In this document: positions 25,409 to 33,661 of the stretch, in pieces | Layout of the letters: each line of letters begins with the position of its first letter | Numbering within the stretch: the stretch's first letter is position 1 | From: Pontibacter virosus | Lineage (GTDB): Bacteria > Bacteroidota > Bacteroidia > Cytophagales > Hymenobacteraceae | Length of the DNA stretch: 39,913 bases | Reading direction: 5' to 3' | Assembly: GCF_003096355.1 (NCBI RefSeq) | Contig: NZ_QEKI01000023.1 | Span: 1 to 39,913 of the forward strand | Translations under genes and position numbers: made by a program | The notes under the pieces: generated by a model | Told to the model about the DNA's origin: nothing | Databases searched by the model: none | What the model saw: only the letters and a program-made list of their open reading frames with translations

Positions 25409-26053
25409 ATGGACAGGCAAGAGGTTGCCTGCGCTTTGGAAAATAATTTACTTGTTATACCTCACCTGCGTAGAAAAGCTATGCACCAATCAGACCTGCC
25501 CCAGCCTATCCTCTTTCATCCTTTGAAGCATCACCTGGGGTACATCCGGCAGTTCATACAGAATAATGTAGAGGCGGAGGATGCATTTCTGAGGGCACAG
25601 CTCAAGACGGTAGGCAGTTCTCAGCTCGACCTATACCTGGGTGAGTTATCCGCTCAGCTGATTGCAGATGAAACCATCCTATACCTGCAAAAGCACCACA
25701 ATTTTGATCCAGAAGCATACCGGCTATTTCTATCAGATAAGGAGTCAAGCTATGGGTTAATCACATTGTCTGACGGGAGCAAGTGGGTGTTGCGTTGGGG
25801 CGTAGTCGAAGGAAGGCACGTGCATCTTCACCCGGCCAGGTATAGCCAGTATACGATCAGGGTGAAGGCAAACATCCTCAAAACAGCTGTGGCAGTGCAA
25901 GTGGCGGTTCGAAGGTATAAACAACCACTGAGTTTGGCGCTGGTTAACCAGGTGCGTACCCAGTGGCTGGAACTACCTCCCATACCTGCCTCCTTAAGGA
26001 GCGGAACATTTGAAAGATTGGTCTACTTGCTCGACGACAAGGAAACCAGTTAG
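25409..26053 (+). CDS. hypothetical protein, unknown family
   Basis: The 214-residue protein has no signal or membrane segment. An internal ATG at 25481 (MHQSDLPQPI) is a possible start and would give 190 residues; the first part, from 25409, is less conserved in appearance. The sequence has a helix-rich front (HHLGYIRQFIQNNVEAEDAF, then LDLYLGELSAQLI) and a strand-rich back with GLITLSDGSKWVLRWGVVEG and HVHLHPARYSQYTIRVKAN. I recognise no domain. Its stop overlaps the end of the convergent pentapeptide-like gene by four bases, leaving no room for a terminator between them. Confidence 0.6.
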   Translation: MDRQEVACALENNLLVIPHLRRKAMHQSDLPQPILFHPLKHHLGYIRQFIQNNVEAEDAFLRAQLKTVGSSQLDLYLGELSAQLIADETILYLQKHHNFDPEAYRLFLSDKESSYGLITLSDGSKWVLRWGVVEGRHVHLHPARYSQYTIRVKANILKTAVAVQVAVRRYKQPLSLALVNQVRTQWLELPPIPASLRSGTFERLVYLLDDKETS

Positions 26054-26829
26054 TTGGCAGTTCGGCTAAAGACCATTCGGTTGTTGACTTTTGTATACTT
26101 AAAGTCCTCATCGCCTCTGAACATGGCCCTTTGCAAGTTCATGTTATTAGCCACTTTGGTGTACTTGAAGTTAGCTAAACCCCTAAAGTCTGCCGCCTTA
26201 AAATCAGCGTCTCCACTGAACTTGGCATATTTGAAATTCGCCTCTCTTTTGAAAGAAGCATTCCCGAAACTTGTCTCCTCAGGGAATGCCACATACTTGA
26301 AGTTGGCCTCTTCATCAAACTTCGCATTACTGTAATCGGCTGATTTCGAAAACTTACTATACTTGAAGTTTGCCTCGTGCCGGAAATTGCTGCCTGCAAA
26401 AAATACCTCTTCTTTGAACTTCGAGTACTTGAAAGCACTATATCCTTCAAACACGCAGTTCTCGAAGCGGACTGCTTTGTCAAAATTGGTGTTATACACT
26501 TCGTTTTTCTTGTTGAGGAGCTTTATATCCTGGTTATCCGGATTGTAATAGGCCAGTACGTCGTCTTTGAAAGTGCAGTTCACAAAGGTCAGGGGTACTT
26601 TTACGGTGCTGGTATACTCCTTTGTGCTATTCTTACTGCCTGCTTTTTTCTCGAGGCGCATGTTGTCCAGGCGTGTCAAGTCCAGCAATCCCACGATCAC
26701 AGCATCTTTATAAGTCATAGCCTCGCCACGGTTTATCTTAGTGATGATTTCTGAGGCATTTACTTGTGTTTGTGCCCAAGTTAAGAAAGGCACTGCCAGC
26801 AGAAGCAGGAATAGGAATGATTTTTTCAT
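26050..26829 (-). CDS. exported pentapeptide-repeat-like protein
   Basis: The 259-residue protein has a signal peptide (KKSFLFLLLLAVPFLTWAQ, cut after AQ or nearby at about 19-20). After a short region with ITKINRGEAMTYKDAVIVG, from about 120 on it is built of five-residue steps with Phe or Ala at the central position. Six copies of an FKY turn (such as ANFKYSKF, ANFKYAKF, DFKYTKV) recur every 16-20 residues. This gives a right-handed quadrilateral beta-helix. Exported pentapeptide proteins are less common than the cytoplasmic gyrase-binding type. It probably sits in the periplasm or on the outer membrane. Function unknown. Confidence 0.8.
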   Translation of the reverse strand: MKKSFLFLLLLAVPFLTWAQTQVNASEIITKINRGEAMTYKDAVIVGLLDLTRLDNMRLEKKAGSKNSTKEYTSTVKVPLTFVNCTFKDDVLAYYNPDNQDIKLLNKKNEVYNTNFDKAVRFENCVFEGYSAFKYSKFKEEVFFAGSNFRHEANFKYSKFSKSADYSNAKFDEEANFKYVAFPEETSFGNASFKREANFKYAKFSGDADFKAADFRGLANFKYTKVANNMNLQRAMFRGDEDFKYTKVNNRMVFSRTAN

Positions 26830-26915
26830 GGTTTTAAGGTATAAGTTTGGAGTCGAATATCAGCTTATACCCTCTAGATGAAGCAAGTCCATGAATGGTT
26901 GCCTGACTACATTTT

Positions 26916-27125
26916 TTATTCTTCCAGAAACTGCACGATGGTGCGCGCCACAATCCAGTAGATGAGAAAAGCGAGGATGAAAACGGTGCCGAACAGCAAG
27001 ACCTTTTCCAGCAGGCTGGAGCTAATTATCTGGCAGGTATAACTCGCGACCAAAAATGGCAGCAGGATGCCGAGCCCTATCATGATTTTCAATGCTTTGT
27101 CGAAAGATGGTTGCGGCTCGTTCAA
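26916..27125 (-). CDS. small two-helix membrane protein
   Basis: The 69-residue protein begins with a polar segment (MNEPQPSFDKALK) and has two membrane helices (about 14-33 and 40-60) ending in TIVQFLEE. No family is recognised. It has its own start 90 bases upstream of the pentapeptide-like gene on the same strand and may be co-transcribed with it. Confidence 0.6.
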   Translation of the reverse strand: MNEPQPSFDKALKIMIGLGILLPFLVASYTCQIISSSLLEKVLLFGTVFILAFLIYWIVARTIVQFLEE

Positions 27126-27209
27126 AGCTACATTTGGCTTAAGGTTTCATGTTTTAATACAACGTAAAACCTCACAATAGGTTTATCATCGCTATATAGT
27201 TATAAAACA

Positions 27210-27242
27210 AAACAGCACCACTCTTTTCGAGTGATGCTGTTT
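27210..27242 (-). terminator. terminator of the 2-oxoglutarate dehydrogenase operon
   Basis: AAACAGCA-C-CACTC pairs with GAGTG-A-TGCTGTTT around a four-T loop, with one internal mismatch. It lies 24 bases below the stop of lpd on the minus strand and probably ends the sucA-sucB-lpd transcript. Confidence 0.7.
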
Positions 27243-27265
27243 CTGCTTCAATAATTAATTCTTAA

Positions 27266-28669
27266 TTAGATATGCAGGGCGCGGTTTTCCGTCGCGGCCA
27301 GGCAAGCCTCTTTGATGGCTTCTGTATACGTTGGGTGCGCATGGCTCATACGGGAAATGTCCTCTGCCGAAGCACGGAATTCCATCGCTACTACTGCCTC
27401 TGCAATCAGGTCGGCTATACGCGGACCGATCATGTGCATACCCAGGATTTCGTCAGTCTCCTTGTCAGCCAGTACCTTCACGAAACCATCCGTGTCCATC
27501 GACGCTTTGGCACGACCCGATGCTTTGAACGGGAACGAACCGGTCTTGTAAGCACGGCCCTGCTCTTTCAGCTGCTCTTCAGTATAGCCTACGCCTGCCA
27601 CTTCCGGCCAGGTATACACCACACCCGGAATCAGGTTGTAGTTGATGTGCGGCTTCTGTCCTACGATGGTCTCTGCCACAAACACGCCTTCTTCTTCGGC
27701 TTTGTGGGCCAGCATCGCGCCACGCACCACGTCACCAATGGCATAGATGCCCGGCACGTTAGTCTCCAGGTGGTCGTTTACGGCAATCATACCGCGCTCT
27801 CCCATCTGCACACCGGCGTTCTCCAGACCCAGTCCTTCAGTATAAGGCTTGCGGCCCACCGAAACCAGCACGTAGTCGCCGTCAAACGTAACTACTTCGC
27901 CTTTCGGATTCTCAGCCGTCACAGTCACGGTTTCGCCTTCGTTGGTAGCGCCTGTTACTTTGTGGTTGAAGAAGAACTCGAAACCCAATGTTTTCTTGAG
28001 CACACGCTGCAGCTCTTTACCGAGCGAACGGTCCATGGTCGGGATGATTGAGTCCATGTACTCCACCACCTGTACTTTAGTGCCTAGGCGGGCATACACA
28101 GAGCCCAGTTCCAGACCAATCACACCCCCACCGATCACGATCATTTTCTTCGGTACCTCTTTCAGTTCCAAAGCTTCTGTAGACGTAATAATGCGCTTCT
28201 TATCGATTGGCAGGAATGGCAGCGCAGTTGGCTTAGAACCCGTCGCGATGATGGTTTTGTCTGTCTCGATCTGCTGCTCCTGGCCGTCTATACCTGCTAT
28301 TTTGATGGTGTTCTTGTTCACGAAAGAACCCATACCATAGTAAGTATCGATCTTGTTTTTCTTCATCAGGAAGGCGATGCCGTCATTATTCGACTTCACC
28401 ACGCCCGCCTTGCGGTTGATCATCTGCTCGATGTTCACCTGCAGGTCATTCAGCTCAATGCCGTGCTCCTTAAAGGTATGCGCCGCGTTGTGGTAATGCT
28501 CTGATGAATCAAGGAGTGCTTTGGAAGGTATACAGCCCACGTTCAGGCAGGTACCGCCCAGCACATTGTACTTCTCTATAATAGCGGTTTTCAGGCCCAG
28601 CTGCGCGCAGCGTATAGCCGCCACATACCCGCCAGGACCAGAACCGATTACGGTTACATCGTATTTCAC
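27266..28669 (-). CDS. lpdA: dihydrolipoyl dehydrogenase (E3)
   Basis: E3 re-oxidises the dihydrolipoyl groups of E2 and passes electrons to NAD+ through FAD. The 467-residue protein has the N-terminal FAD-binding motif VTVIGSGPGGYVAAI (6-20), the redox pair in GGTCLNVGCIPSK (C41 and C46), the NAD-binding motif VIGGGVIGLELGS near 178-190, GDVVRG near 315, and the C-terminal active-site HAHPTYTEA near 444-452. It is the last gene of the operon sucA-sucB-(four-helix gene)-lpdA, so this copy probably serves the 2-oxoglutarate dehydrogenase complex and may also serve pyruvate dehydrogenase. Confidence 0.96.
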   Translation of the reverse strand: MKYDVTVIGSGPGGYVAAIRCAQLGLKTAIIEKYNVLGGTCLNVGCIPSKALLDSSEHYHNAAHTFKEHGIELNDLQVNIEQMINRKAGVVKSNNDGIAFLMKKNKIDTYYGMGSFVNKNTIKIAGIDGQEQQIETDKTIIATGSKPTALPFLPIDKKRIITSTEALELKEVPKKMIVIGGGVIGLELGSVYARLGTKVQVVEYMDSIIPTMDRSLGKELQRVLKKTLGFEFFFNHKVTGATNEGETVTVTAENPKGEVVTFDGDYVLVSVGRKPYTEGLGLENAGVQMGERGMIAVNDHLETNVPGIYAIGDVVRGAMLAHKAEEEGVFVAETIVGQKPHINYNLIPGVVYTWPEVAGVGYTEEQLKEQGRAYKTGSFPFKASGRAKASMDTDGFVKVLADKETDEILGMHMIGPRIADLIAEAVVAMEFRASAEDISRMSHAHPTYTEAIKEACLAATENRALHI

Positions 28670-28677
28670 TTTTTTCT

Positions 28678-28709
28678 AGTTAAGAGTTAAAAGTTATGAG
28701 TTAAGAGTT
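28678..28709. repeat. left arm of 32-base inverted repeat around the four-helix gene
   Basis: A period-7 array (AGTTAAG, AGTTAAA, AGTTATG, AGTTAAG, AGTT) lies between lpdA and the four-helix gene and includes the stop codon of the latter. Its reverse complement matches 29132-29163 at 31 of 32 bases. Confidence 0.85.
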
Positions 28710-29057
28710 GTTCTTTTTCGAAGTAAGAATGATGCTACTTAACATCTTTTGCAACTCAATACAGTCTTTGTGAATACTTTCAAAGGCTGCTGTTTCAATT
28801 AAATTAACTGCATGTAGCAGTCTTAACCAATAGCTTGTTTCCCGTACCTCTTTCAGGGCTATATGCAGCTTATGAATAAAATCAGGTTTGGATTGCGCGG
28901 CTACAGCTTCTTCTGTATTTGCCCCTGTCGATGTACCGCTTCTGACCAATTGCTTAGCGAGTATAAACTCCTGTCTTTGGTCTTTCAGGTATAAATAAAG
29001 CTTGGTAATCCTAATGGCAAACTGAAATGATTTTTGAGCTATAATACTATCAGCCAT
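28701..29057 (-). CDS. four-helix-bundle protein (S23/IVP-like)
   Basis: The 118-residue protein is all-helical and matches the 23S rRNA intervening-sequence (S23)/Avd-like four-helix family: KSFQFAIRITKLYLYLKD (helix 1), the signature LAKQLVRSGTSTGANTEEA (about 34-52), KPDFIHKLHIALKEVRETSYWL (helix 3), and the C-terminal helix ending in LQKMLSSII. Such proteins were first found in insertions in 23S rRNA and form pentamers that bind nucleic acid in the Avd case. Here the gene is inserted between sucB and lpdA, in the same orientation, and is enclosed by period-7 inverted repeats. The operon partners have no need for it, so it looks like an insertion. Its role is unknown. Confidence 0.88.
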   Translation of the reverse strand: MADSIIAQKSFQFAIRITKLYLYLKDQRQEFILAKQLVRSGTSTGANTEEAVAAQSKPDFIHKLHIALKEVRETSYWLRLLHAVNLIETAAFESIHKDCIELQKMLSSIILTSKKNNS

Positions 29058-29067
29058 GGTTTTAGAT

Positions 29068-29099
29068 AGTTAAAAGTTTAGAGTTATGAGTTAAAAGTT
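29068..29099. repeat. direct copy of the period-7 repeat upstream of the four-helix gene
   Basis: This block is a direct copy of the left arm (28 of 32 bases) and an inverted partner of 29132-29163, separated from it by 32 bases. The two can form a hairpin in the mRNA leader of the four-helix gene. Confidence 0.75.
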
Positions 29100-29131
29100 A
29101 ATTACGAAGATTTTAATCATTCATTTAAACC

Positions 29132-29163
29132 AACTTTTAACTCATAACTTTTAACTCTTAACT
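29132..29163. repeat. right arm of 32-base inverted repeat around the four-helix gene
   Basis: The reverse complement of this block matches the left arm 28678-28709 at 31 of 32 bases. It abuts the end of sucB, whose stop codon is at 29167. The pair thus brackets the whole four-helix gene. Confidence 0.85.
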
Positions 29164-29166
29164 ACT

Positions 29167-30756
29167 TTATACGCCAAGAAGCAATCTCATCGGATCTTCG
29201 AGCAGTTCTTTCACACGCACCAGGAAGCTCACTGACTCACGGCCGTCGATGATGCGGTGATCGTAAGAAAGGGCCAGGTACATCATTGGGCGAATCTCCA
29301 CTTGTCCGTCCACGGCTACCGGGCGCTGCACGATGTTGTGCATACCTAGTATAGCCGACTGCGGCGCGTTGATGATCGGCGTTGACATCATGGAACCGAA
29401 CACACCACCATTGGTGATCGTGAAGGTACCGCCTGTCATCTCCTCAATTGAAAGCTTCCCATCGCGTGCTTTCTTGGCCAGACGGATTACTTCTTTTTCA
29501 ATGCCATCCAGTGTCAGACTTTCCGCGTTGCGAATAACCGGCACTACCAGACCTTTTGGTGAGGAAACAGCGATCGACACATCCACGAAATCATTAAAGA
29601 TCATGTCGTTGCCATCGATCTGTGCATTTACAGCAGGCCACTCCTGCAGGGCGACCGTACAGGCTTTCGTGAAGAAGGACATAAAACCTAAGCCTACTTC
29701 GTGTTTCTCTTTGAACTTATCTTTGTACTTGGCACGGATGTCCATAATCGGCTTCATATCCACCTCGTTGAAGGTAGTCAGCATGGCCGTTTCGTTTTTC
29801 ACTTGTACCAGGCGGCGGGCAACTGTTTTGCGCAGTGAGCTCATCTTCTCGCGGCGCTGGTTACGCTCGCCTGAAGCAGCTGGCGCGGCGGCAGTTTCCT
29901 GCTTAGCAGCAGGAGCAGCGGCAGGCTGTGCAGCAGGTCTTGACTGAGCACCCATCGCATCTTCTTTCGTAATGCGACCGTCGCGGCCTGTACCTTGCAC
30001 ATCAGCTGGGTTGATGCCTTTCTCCGAAAGGATCTTGCCGGCAGCCGGTGATGGTGTGCCGGAAGCATACGCCTGGGCACCAGATGGAGCAGCAGCGGCT
30101 GGCTGAGAAGCCTGCTGGGCAGCAGGAGCGCTTGGTTGAGCGGCTGGCTGAGCAGCGCCGGCACCTGCACCCTGCACAATGCGGCAAAGCAATCCACCGA
30201 TCTCTACCGTGTCGCCTTGCTGGGCTACGATCTGCAGCGTACCTGCGGCTTCAGCCGGCAATTCAAAAGTCGCCTTGTCTGACTCCAGTTCAGCAATTAC
30301 CTCATCCATTTCTACATGGTCGCCGTCGTTTTTCAACCAGCTGGCAATCGTCACCTCCGTGATGGACTCGCCTACGGTTGGCACGCGCATCTCTTTTGTC
30401 TCACCGGCACCCTGTGCAGCGGCAGGAGCAGACTCCTGTGCAGCCGGGGCAGCGGCAGTTGCAGTTGGTGCAGCAGTTTCTTGTTTAGCGGCTGGAGCAG
30501 CAGGGGCGCCACCAGCTTCGCCGTTTTGCTCGATGCGGCAGATCGTGGCACCCACCTCAATGGTATCGCCTTCCTGCGCAACGATGCGTAAAATGCCTGC
30601 GGCTTCTGCTGGCAGTTCGAATGTGGCTTTGTCAGATTCCAGCTCCGCAATCACCTCATCCATCTCTACCCGGTCGCCGTCTTTCTTTAGCCACTGGGCT
30701 ATGGTCACCTCAGTGATGGACTCACCTACGGTAGGCACTTTAACTTCTAAGCTCAT
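29167..30756 (-). CDS. sucB: 2-oxoglutarate dehydrogenase E2 with two lipoyl domains
   Basis: E2 transfers succinyl groups from E1 to CoA through swinging lipoyl arms. The 529-residue protein has two nearly identical lipoyl domains (about 1-78, lipoyl-Lys K43 in ESDKATFE; and about 122-200, K161), each followed by an Ala/Pro-rich linker. A peripheral-subunit-binding domain follows (TPSPAAGKILSEKGINPADV near 232-255). The catalytic domain ends with SYDHRIIDG (H500 and D504). E. coli SucB has one lipoyl domain. Pyruvate E2 enzymes may have several, but the E1 partner next door is 2-oxoglutarate type, so the sucB call stands. The gene follows sucA after 120 bases. Confidence 0.95.
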   Translation of the reverse strand: MSLEVKVPTVGESITEVTIAQWLKKDGDRVEMDEVIAELESDKATFELPAEAAGILRIVAQEGDTIEVGATICRIEQNGEAGGAPAAPAAKQETAAPTATAAAPAAQESAPAAAQGAGETKEMRVPTVGESITEVTIASWLKNDGDHVEMDEVIAELESDKATFELPAEAAGTLQIVAQQGDTVEIGGLLCRIVQGAGAGAAQPAAQPSAPAAQQASQPAAAAPSGAQAYASGTPSPAAGKILSEKGINPADVQGTGRDGRITKEDAMGAQSRPAAQPAAAPAAKQETAAAPAASGERNQRREKMSSLRKTVARRLVQVKNETAMLTTFNEVDMKPIMDIRAKYKDKFKEKHEVGLGFMSFFTKACTVALQEWPAVNAQIDGNDMIFNDFVDVSIAVSSPKGLVVPVIRNAESLTLDGIEKEVIRLAKKARDGKLSIEEMTGGTFTITNGGVFGSMMSTPIINAPQSAILGMHNIVQRPVAVDGQVEIRPMMYLALSYDHRIIDGRESVSFLVRVKELLEDPMRLLLGV

Positions 30757-30772
30757 ATTTTCTATCGATTAT

Positions 30773-30871
30773 GAATTACGAATTAAGAATTACGAATCAT
30801 TACCCAATAATGACGAATGATTAGTGGGTAATTACAGCCCACTGGTCATTCGCCACTATTGGGTAATCATT
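30773..30871 (-). repeat. hairpin and period-7 repeat between sucA and sucB
   Basis: GAATTAC, GAATTAA, GAATTAC and GAATCAT lie in tandem at 30773-30800. Two 34-base arms, 30795-30828 and 30838-30871, are inverted partners at about 29 of 34 positions, with a nine-base loop. The mismatches are mostly transitions, so G-U pairs could keep the RNA stem. The right end reaches six bases from the sucA stop. Confidence 0.75.
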
Positions 30872-30876
30872 ATGAA

Positions 30877-33633
30877 TTAAATAGCGAAGGCGCGTTCAAT
30901 CAACTCCGCTTGCTCCTTGCCGTGTATTTTGTTATACCCGGTTGCAGGCGAAGCACTTGGTTTACGGGCCACCAGGTCTTCCACGCCGTTGCGCATCACA
31001 CGCAGCACGTACATCCAGCCACCCATGTTTTCCGGCTCCTCCTGTACCCAGTATACATTGGCGTTCTTGTACTTACTCAGTTCAGCTTCTAACTGCACTT
31101 TCGGGAATGGCGCCAGCTGCTCCATACGGATAATGGCTACATCCTTGCGCTTGTTTTTCTGCTGCTCTTCCAGCAGGTCGAAGTATACCTTGCCAGTACA
31201 CAGCAGTACTTTCTTCACTGACTTGGCCGATGCGTAGTCATCACCGATTACCTCCCGGAAGCCTCCCTTTGTGAATTCCTCTATAGGAGACACCACGTTC
31301 GGATGACGCAGCAACGACTTCGGCGCCATGTTGATGGCCGGCTTGCGGAATGGCAATGCCAGTTGGCGACGCAGGAAGTGGAAGAAGTTGGCTGGGGTCG
31401 TGATGTTGGTCACAAACATGTTGTACTCAGCAGCCAGCTGCAGGAAGCGCTCAGGACGGGCATTGGAGTGCTCCGGTCCCTGACCTTCGTAACCGTGCGG
31501 CAACAGCATCACCACCCCGTTCATACGCTGCCACTTAGACTCCGTGGCAGCCACAAACTGATCGATCATTACTTGTGCTCCGTTGGCGAAATCACCAAAC
31601 TGCGCTTCCCAAATAACGAGTGCGCTCGGGTTGGCCATTGCGTAGCCGAACTCAAAGCCCAGCACGCCATACTCTGACAGCAGCGAGTTGTAGATCTCCA
31701 GTTGGCGCTGCTCGTCCTGTATATAATTCAAGCTGTTATAAGGAGCGCTTGTGTTGGCATCGCGGAGCACGGCATGGCGGTGCGAGAACGTACCGCGCTG
31801 CACATCTTGTCCGCTTAGGCGCACAATCTTACCCTCTACCAGCAAAGAACCGTAAGCCAGCAACTCGGCAGCGGCCCAGTTCAGCTGACGCGTATCAAAG
31901 AACATCTCTTTACGGTCTTTCAGGAGCTTCTCGATTTGCTTCAGCGGCTTAAAGCCCTGTGGCACCGTTGAAAGGGCTTTACCTACGCGTTCCACTACTT
32001 CAGGCGCTATACCTGTTTCAGGCGACTGGTTGAAGTCTTCCGGTTTGGAGCGGCGCAGTGTCTGCCATTCCTTCTCCAGGGACTGGTAGTTGTAAGGCAA
32101 AGGTTTCTGCTTCACCATGTCCAGGCGGTCCTGTAGCATCTGACGGAACTCTTTGTCCATCGACTGTGCCAACTCCGCATCAATTTCACCGCGGGTGATC
32201 AGGTTCTTATTGTATACCTCACGTGGATTCGGGTGCTTCGAAATCAGGTTATACAGGTGTGGCTGCGTGAACTTCGGTTCGTCTGCCTCGTTGTGGCCAT
32301 GACGGCGGTAGCAGACCATGTCGATGAAGATGTCGTTGCCGAACATCTGACGGTACTCCGTGGCCAGACGCACGGCAAATACCACTGCTTCCGGATCATC
32401 GCCATTCACATGCAGCACTGGCGCGTCGATAATTTTAGCCACGTCTGTGCAGTAAATAGAAGAACGGGCATCTTCGAAATCGGTCGTAAAGCCTACCTGG
32501 TTATTGATCACAAAGTGAATGGTACCGCCTGTCTGATAGCCTTTCAGCTTCGCCATTTGCGTTACCTCATACACAATGCCCTGGCCGGCCAGAGCGGCGT
32601 CGCCGTGAATCAGGATAGGAACGATCTGCTTCGGATCGCGCTCATACATGCAATCAATCTTGGCACGCACGAAACCTTCCACTACAGGGTTCACCGCCTC
32701 TAAGTGCGATGGGTTTGGTGCCAGTTTCAGATTAACCGTGTTGCCGGATGTAGGGGTAACCACCTCTGAAGAGAAGCCCATGTGGTACTTCACGTCACCA
32801 TCGCCCATGGTCAAGTCTGGTGTGGCAGTGCCTTCAAACTCCGAGAAAATCTGCTCATAGGTTTTGCCCATGATGTTGGCCAGCACGTTCAGTCGACCAC
32901 GGTGCGCCATACCTATCACCACTTCTTTGGCACCCAGATCAGAGGCCTTGTCGATGATGGCATCCAGGGCAGGTATAGTCGTTTCGCCACCTTCCAGCGA
33001 GAAACGCTTCTGACCCAGGAATTTTGTGTGAAGGAAGTTCTCGAATACTACCGCTTCGTTCAGTTTAGATAGAATGCGCTTTTTGTATTCTATACCCGGG
33101 TTAAAGGCCGGGAATTCCTTCTCTATTTTGTTTTGCAACCATTTGAGCACTTCAGGGTCGCGGATGTACATGTACTCAAAGCCGATCGGCCCTTCGTAAA
33201 TTTGCTGCACCGTCGCCACGATGTCGCGCAATTTGGCAGGTCCGATACCGATCACTTCCCCTACCTGGAACACGGTATCCAGATCGGCCTCCGACAGACC
33301 AAAGTCTTTCAGGTCAAGCAGGGCTTTGCGGTCTTTGCGCTCGCGTACCGGGTTAGTTTTAGAACGCAGGTGACCGCGGCTACGGTAGGCATATATAAAG
33401 TTGCGAACAGCTACTTCTTTGTCTGATAAGCCGGCTGAAGTGCCTTTGGCCGGAGCGGCTACTGGAGCTCCTTCAACCTCGTGACCGTTTTCGTTGTAGG
33501 CTGTTGAAAAGTCAAAACCTTCGAAGAATTTGCGCCATCCAAAGTCAACTGACTCCGGATCCTGCTGATAAGCTTTATACAGCTCATCAATATAGGCTCC
33601 GTGCGCATTTGCGATATAGGTATATTTATCCAT
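30877..33633 (-). CDS. sucA: 2-oxoglutarate dehydrogenase E1 component
   Basis: E1 decarboxylates 2-oxoglutarate with thiamine diphosphate and passes the succinyl group to lipoyl-E2. The 918-residue protein has the typical N-terminal E2-binding segment (YIDELYKAYQQDPESVDFGW), the HRGRLNVLAN region, the TPP/Mg motif region (HGDAALAGQG), and GHNEADEPKFTQP near residue 440. The C-terminal part has EAQFGDFANGAQVMIDQF and LLPHGYEGQGPEHSNARPER. The length is normal. It is the first gene of the operon and has a good promoter just upstream. Confidence 0.96.
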   Translation of the reverse strand: MDKYTYIANAHGAYIDELYKAYQQDPESVDFGWRKFFEGFDFSTAYNENGHEVEGAPVAAPAKGTSAGLSDKEVAVRNFIYAYRSRGHLRSKTNPVRERKDRKALLDLKDFGLSEADLDTVFQVGEVIGIGPAKLRDIVATVQQIYEGPIGFEYMYIRDPEVLKWLQNKIEKEFPAFNPGIEYKKRILSKLNEAVVFENFLHTKFLGQKRFSLEGGETTIPALDAIIDKASDLGAKEVVIGMAHRGRLNVLANIMGKTYEQIFSEFEGTATPDLTMGDGDVKYHMGFSSEVVTPTSGNTVNLKLAPNPSHLEAVNPVVEGFVRAKIDCMYERDPKQIVPILIHGDAALAGQGIVYEVTQMAKLKGYQTGGTIHFVINNQVGFTTDFEDARSSIYCTDVAKIIDAPVLHVNGDDPEAVVFAVRLATEYRQMFGNDIFIDMVCYRRHGHNEADEPKFTQPHLYNLISKHPNPREVYNKNLITRGEIDAELAQSMDKEFRQMLQDRLDMVKQKPLPYNYQSLEKEWQTLRRSKPEDFNQSPETGIAPEVVERVGKALSTVPQGFKPLKQIEKLLKDRKEMFFDTRQLNWAAAELLAYGSLLVEGKIVRLSGQDVQRGTFSHRHAVLRDANTSAPYNSLNYIQDEQRQLEIYNSLLSEYGVLGFEFGYAMANPSALVIWEAQFGDFANGAQVMIDQFVAATESKWQRMNGVVMLLPHGYEGQGPEHSNARPERFLQLAAEYNMFVTNITTPANFFHFLRRQLALPFRKPAINMAPKSLLRHPNVVSPIEEFTKGGFREVIGDDYASAKSVKKVLLCTGKVYFDLLEEQQKNKRKDVAIIRMEQLAPFPKVQLEAELSKYKNANVYWVQEEPENMGGWMYVLRVMRNGVEDLVARKPSASPATGYNKIHGKEQAELIERAFAI

Positions 33634-33661
33634 AACTAATGTTTACGGCTGTGTGTAAAGG

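Noticed and set aside
28678..29163. A conventional insertion sequence
   Set aside because: The arms are period-7 arrays and the only gene inside is a four-helix-bundle protein; no transposase is present.
30179..30820. Plus-strand open frame opposite sucB
   Set aside because: It mirrors the Ala/Pro-rich linkers and the two lipoyl domains; no independent signal.
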